Assembly (NCBI GenBank): GCA_003990745.1 | Contig: RBNI01007598.1 | Span: forward strand, 1 to 10,146 | From: Jimgerdemannia flammicorona | Taxonomy: Eukaryota; Mucoromycota; Endogonomycetes; Endogonales; Endogonaceae | Length of the DNA stretch: 10,146 nt | Reading direction: 5' to 3' | Shown: in pieces, positions 7,841 to 10,146 of the stretch | Numbering within the stretch: the stretch's first letter is position 1 | Layout: each line of letters starts with the position of its first letter | The notes under the pieces: model-generated | Database searches by the model: none | What the model saw: only the letters and a program-made list of their open reading frames with translations | Told to the model about the DNA's origin: nothing | Made by a program: the position numbers and the translations under genes

Positions 7841-8290
7841 CTTGAGTAGTGGGATATTGGGAGTTTCCTCCCACCTCATGTGTAAGTCCTTTACTCACCT
7901 CAACTGAGAGAACCAGGCCCTACCCACTGTGTTATGCTTTGATGAGGGTTTTTCTTTACCTATCATTCTCTTTGGGGTGGCAGGGGCTATTCTATTTGGC
8001 TCGGGCATGGCCTTGTACATACGTTGGGTTCTCAGGCATATGCTTTCGGTCATTAGTATATGGTTGGGTTTCCCCTGGTGGTAGAGAGAGCATGGTGTGC
8101 AGAATGAGGTATGGGCCAATATAGGCCCTGCTGCACCTGGCATGGTCGAGCTGCTGGACAATAGCTAGCCTAGGTTAATGGGGGGGCAGTGCTTGGTGGG
8201 TGGTGGGGGAGGGTTTTGGCCTATATAGTCTAGGTTTCCTTCCAATAAAAATCTGTGGGACATGAGTCCGTTAAAAAAAAAAAAAAAAAA
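7101..8290 (+). mobile_element. Retroposon copy C with AATAAA and poly(A), best preserved
   Basis: About 1.17 kb plus an 18-base poly(A) at 8273-8290. It consists of the 740-bp unit shared with A and B (7101-7840) and a tail of about 430 bp shared with A (7841-8272). The sense strand is G/T-rich and C-poor. No protein domain is recognised. A plus-strand frame at 7201-7524 and a minus-strand frame at 7433-7792 are open and have partial counterparts in A and B, but neither resembles a known family. It abuts B directly on its left and the LINE reverse-transcriptase relic directly on its right, so no target-site duplication is visible. Confidence 0.87.
8244..8249 (+). promoter_or_regulatory. AATAAA polyadenylation signal of copy C
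   Basis: AATAAA in TTCCAATAAAAATCTGTGGG, 23 nt before the poly(A) at 8273. The same place carries AATAAA in copy A, which fixes the sense direction of the family. Confidence 0.85.
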
Positions 8291-8893
8291 GAAGGGGCCT
8301 GGACCTGTGGCCTGGATGGAAGGTTGGTCTTTTTGGACCATGAGAAGGCCTATGACCATATATGGTGGGTGTGGCTGGACAAGGTATTAGACCAAATTGG
8401 GGTTCCCCCAAGGTTTAGGGCCTCTATATTAAGTCTGCTGGAGAGTAGTCAGGCAGCTCTGATGTGTAATGGTCACCATGGGAGGGTATTTTCCTTAGGA
8501 AGAGGAGTTCCTCAGGGGGACCCTCTGTCCCCTATTCTTTATGCCCTTTCACTGGAGCCTTTGATGGATAGGATTCGCTGGAAGGTGGTAGAGCTCTCTA
8601 TATATAGTATAGTGTGGAAGGTGGGGGCCTTTGCTGATGATATGGTGGTTGGACTTGGGACTGTGGCAGATGTAGTGGCACTTCAGGAGACTGTGGAATG
8701 GTATGAGGCCCACTCAGAGGTGAAGCTCAACTGGCATAAGTGTGAGACAATGGTACTAGGGAATGGGCTAGTGGGTGGGGATGTCATTGGAACAATTGTC
8801 TCTACTGGTGAGGTGGTGCAGTATTTGGGTATCTTCCTCTCTATATATGGTTCTGTCTTGCCACGAGTATGGTGGGAGAGTAGGGTGAACATA
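8291..8893 (+). other. Reverse-transcriptase domain (motifs A to E) of the LINE relic
   Basis: This 201-codon stretch is uninterrupted and keeps the three catalytic aspartates (FLD of motif A; both D of FADD). It starts about a dozen codons before motif A, so fingers motifs 0 to 2 are lost. The G/T-rich codon use matches the sense strand of copies B and C. Confidence 0.92.
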
Positions 8894-9571
8894 TAGGGGG
8901 AGGCTCTTCGAGGATGGGGAGGTCGCCATATCTCTCTAGCAGGGTGAGTGTCAATTCTGAATGTGTATTGGTTTTCCAAGCTGTGGTATGTGGCTTATCA
9001 CCTCAACTTCCCAGCATGGGTAGTGAAGAAGTTGATGAAGATGGCTAGGGATTGGATCTGGGTGGGGAGGAGGTCCCAGGTCAGTTGGGATACTCTTGCG
9101 AGGCCGGTAGTCAGGGGAGGGCTTGGACTGATGGACTTTCCTAAGAGGCTGTACTACTTGTGAGCCTGGTGGTTGAAAAGAGCTATAGAACTGCAGGGCG
9201 GAAGTTGGGTACCTCTGATGCAGAAGGTGTGGGAGATGCGAACATCTCCACAGGGGTCCTCCAGTGATCTGCTCTCTTTGGTGGGGCTGAATGGAATTCG
9301 GCGGCTGAGGTTCAAGGGCTTTTGGTGGGGCATGGCTGATGGCACACACCAAATTGGCCTGTGCTGGCAAGGCAATGAGGGGGAGGCAGTGTGGGGGCCT
9401 AATATGTGGCATTGGGATAGATTGCTCCTGGGAGGTACTCTACTTGCTATGTTTGATATTGGGAAGGGAGTAGAATGTCAGCAGGGGCTTGACCAGGATC
9501 TTTGGCCAAGTGGCTGGCAGGTGGCAGGGATCAGCGAGGAGTGGGACTGGGCTAGTATCTGGTCTTAGAGC

Positions 9572-9790
9572 ACAGAGGTATGGAGGTGGCTTTCCCCCAA
9601 GTTCTGGGTGGTATGGTGGAGAATGTTGCAGAGGAATGTCATGCTGAATTTCCATATGGGGCATTTGGTGGATGGTGGACAATTTGACTGTGAGGAGTGT
9701 TATGATGTTAGGAGAGCTGGGGGTCATGTACAGATGTCAGAACATTGGCTGAGAGAGTGCGAGGTTTTGGGGGACTTTTGGGCTAAGATA
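9572..9790 (+). other. C-terminal zinc-knuckle (zf-RVT-like) region of the LINE relic
   Basis: Cys codons at 9689 and 9698, His at 9743 and Cys at 9758 give CX2C-X14-HX4C, within WWRMLQRNVMLNFHMGHLVD followed by CEEC and SEHWLREC. This resembles the zinc-binding region that follows the RT in plant and fungal LINEs (Pfam zf-RVT). After two further stops the same frame continues to the window end with a coding-like sequence (HWLFVFEERQRLGL and onward). Confidence 0.7.
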
Positions 9791-10146
9791 GGAGATAGAC
9801 TGGGTGTGGGGCATAGGCTGGTGGGGCAGGGAGGTCACTGGGAGAACTTGAGATCTCGGCTGGTGGGTGGGGTGGGTGATAGTTGGCTTACTGTAGGGTA
9901 GGTATTGGCAATATAGGTGGGACTGGCGGGTCATTGGCTTTTTGTATTTGAGGAGAGACAGCGGTTGGGGCTGCAGGAGAAGGTGTTAAGATGGGAAGGG
10001 CTATTGGGGGATCTGCTGACTGGATGGTGGGTGGGTTGGGGTCCTCAGGGGGGCCGACATCACAGTTTGGTGGTGAGGATCTGTGAGCAGAGTGGGGAGA
10101 GAGTGGCGATAGTGTTCGACAAAGTGGTCTTTCGTAGAGAAGGGGT

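Larger units (their letters stand above)
8291..10146 (+). pseudogene. 5'-truncated LINE ORF2 relic: reverse transcriptase plus zinc-knuckle region
   Basis: One plus-strand frame runs from the base after the poly(A) to the window end, interrupted only by stops at 8894 (TAG), 8945 (TGA), 9161 (TGA), 9566 (TAG), 9899 (TAG) and 9914 (TAG). There is no frameshift. Reverse-transcriptase motifs in order: A, FLDHEKAYDH (8330-8359, catalytic Asp at 8336); B, RGVPQGDPLSP (8501-8533); C, FADD (8630-8641); D, VKLNWHKCETMVLG; E, VQYLGIFL. A Trp-rich stretch and a CCHC zinc-knuckle follow. The apurinic-type endonuclease and the RT fingers upstream of motif A are missing, so the copy is 5'-truncated. Each stop is one transition from CAG, CGA or TGG, as RIP would give. 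Frames of this type belong to non-LTR retrotransposons; membership of the fungal Tad1 group is possible but not shown. The 3' end lies outside the window. Confidence 0.9.

Noticed and set aside
8255..8290. Start of the reverse-transcriptase ORF at 8255
   Set aside because: The frame there runs through the end of copy C and its poly(A), giving a poly-lysine run; the LINE sequence begins at 8291 and is 5'-truncated.
6362..8290. LTR retrotransposon with B and C as LTRs
   Set aside because: The units touch with no internal region, do not have TG...CA ends, and C ends in AATAAA plus poly(A), which is LINE-type.
8683..8979. 98-codon minus-strand ORF
   Set aside because: Antisense shadow of the RT domain.
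8951..9412. 153-codon minus-strand ORF
   Set aside because: It lies antisense to the LINE RT frame; the proline- and histidine-rich peptide is the complement of Trp/Gly-rich codons.

Overview
The window reads as a transposon-rich, gene-poor stretch of a eukaryotic genome, most likely a filamentous fungus. The reasons are: a decayed non-LTR retrotransposon (LINE) reverse transcriptase; retroposon copies with AATAAA signals and poly(A) tails; a target-site duplication; abrupt changes between mixed-GC and very AT-rich DNA (4081-4140 has only 5 G/C in 60 bases); and copies of one repeat that differ mainly by C-to-T and G-to-A changes, often CpA to TpA, the signature of repeat-induced point mutation (RIP) known from Pezizomycotina. 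No species can be named from this. I see no prokaryotic gene organisation, CRISPR array, rRNA or convincing tRNA.

Layout. 1-2340: mixed-composition DNA without a long ORF. Two minus-strand stretches (46-366 and about 950-1601) have C-ending codons and splice-like signals and may be exons or relics of ordinary genes, but I recognise neither product. 2346-3056: a minisatellite of about 19 bp monomers with a higher-order period of about 82 bp. 3060-3495: nothing recognisable. 3496-3749: a 254 bp fold-back element with short terminal inverted repeats next to TA dinucleotides and a strong internal hairpin. 3750-4680: a very AT-rich, ORF-less block holding several short repeat clusters.

4694-8290 is dominated by one retroposon family in three copies. 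Copy A (4694-5883, minus) is complete at both ends, with a target-site duplication, an AATAAA signal and an 18-base poly(A) tail. Unit B (6362-7100, plus) and copy C (7101-8290, plus) lie head to tail, and C ends with the same signal and another 18-base tail. A is heavily transition-mutated, B intermediate and C least. By diagnostic non-transition differences, A's unit is closer to B than to C.

8291-10146: directly abutting C's poly(A) is a 5'-truncated LINE ORF2 relic. It keeps reverse-transcriptase motifs A to E and a C-terminal CCHC zinc-knuckle region in a single frame, broken by six nonsense codons and no frameshift, and it runs off the window. Its G/T-rich sense strand resembles copies B and C, so it may be the autonomous partner or parent of the tail family, but the LINE's own 3' end lies outside the window and this cannot be tested here.

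The elements do not form a pathway. The window is a record of successive insertion, tandem-unit rearrangement and transition-type mutation.
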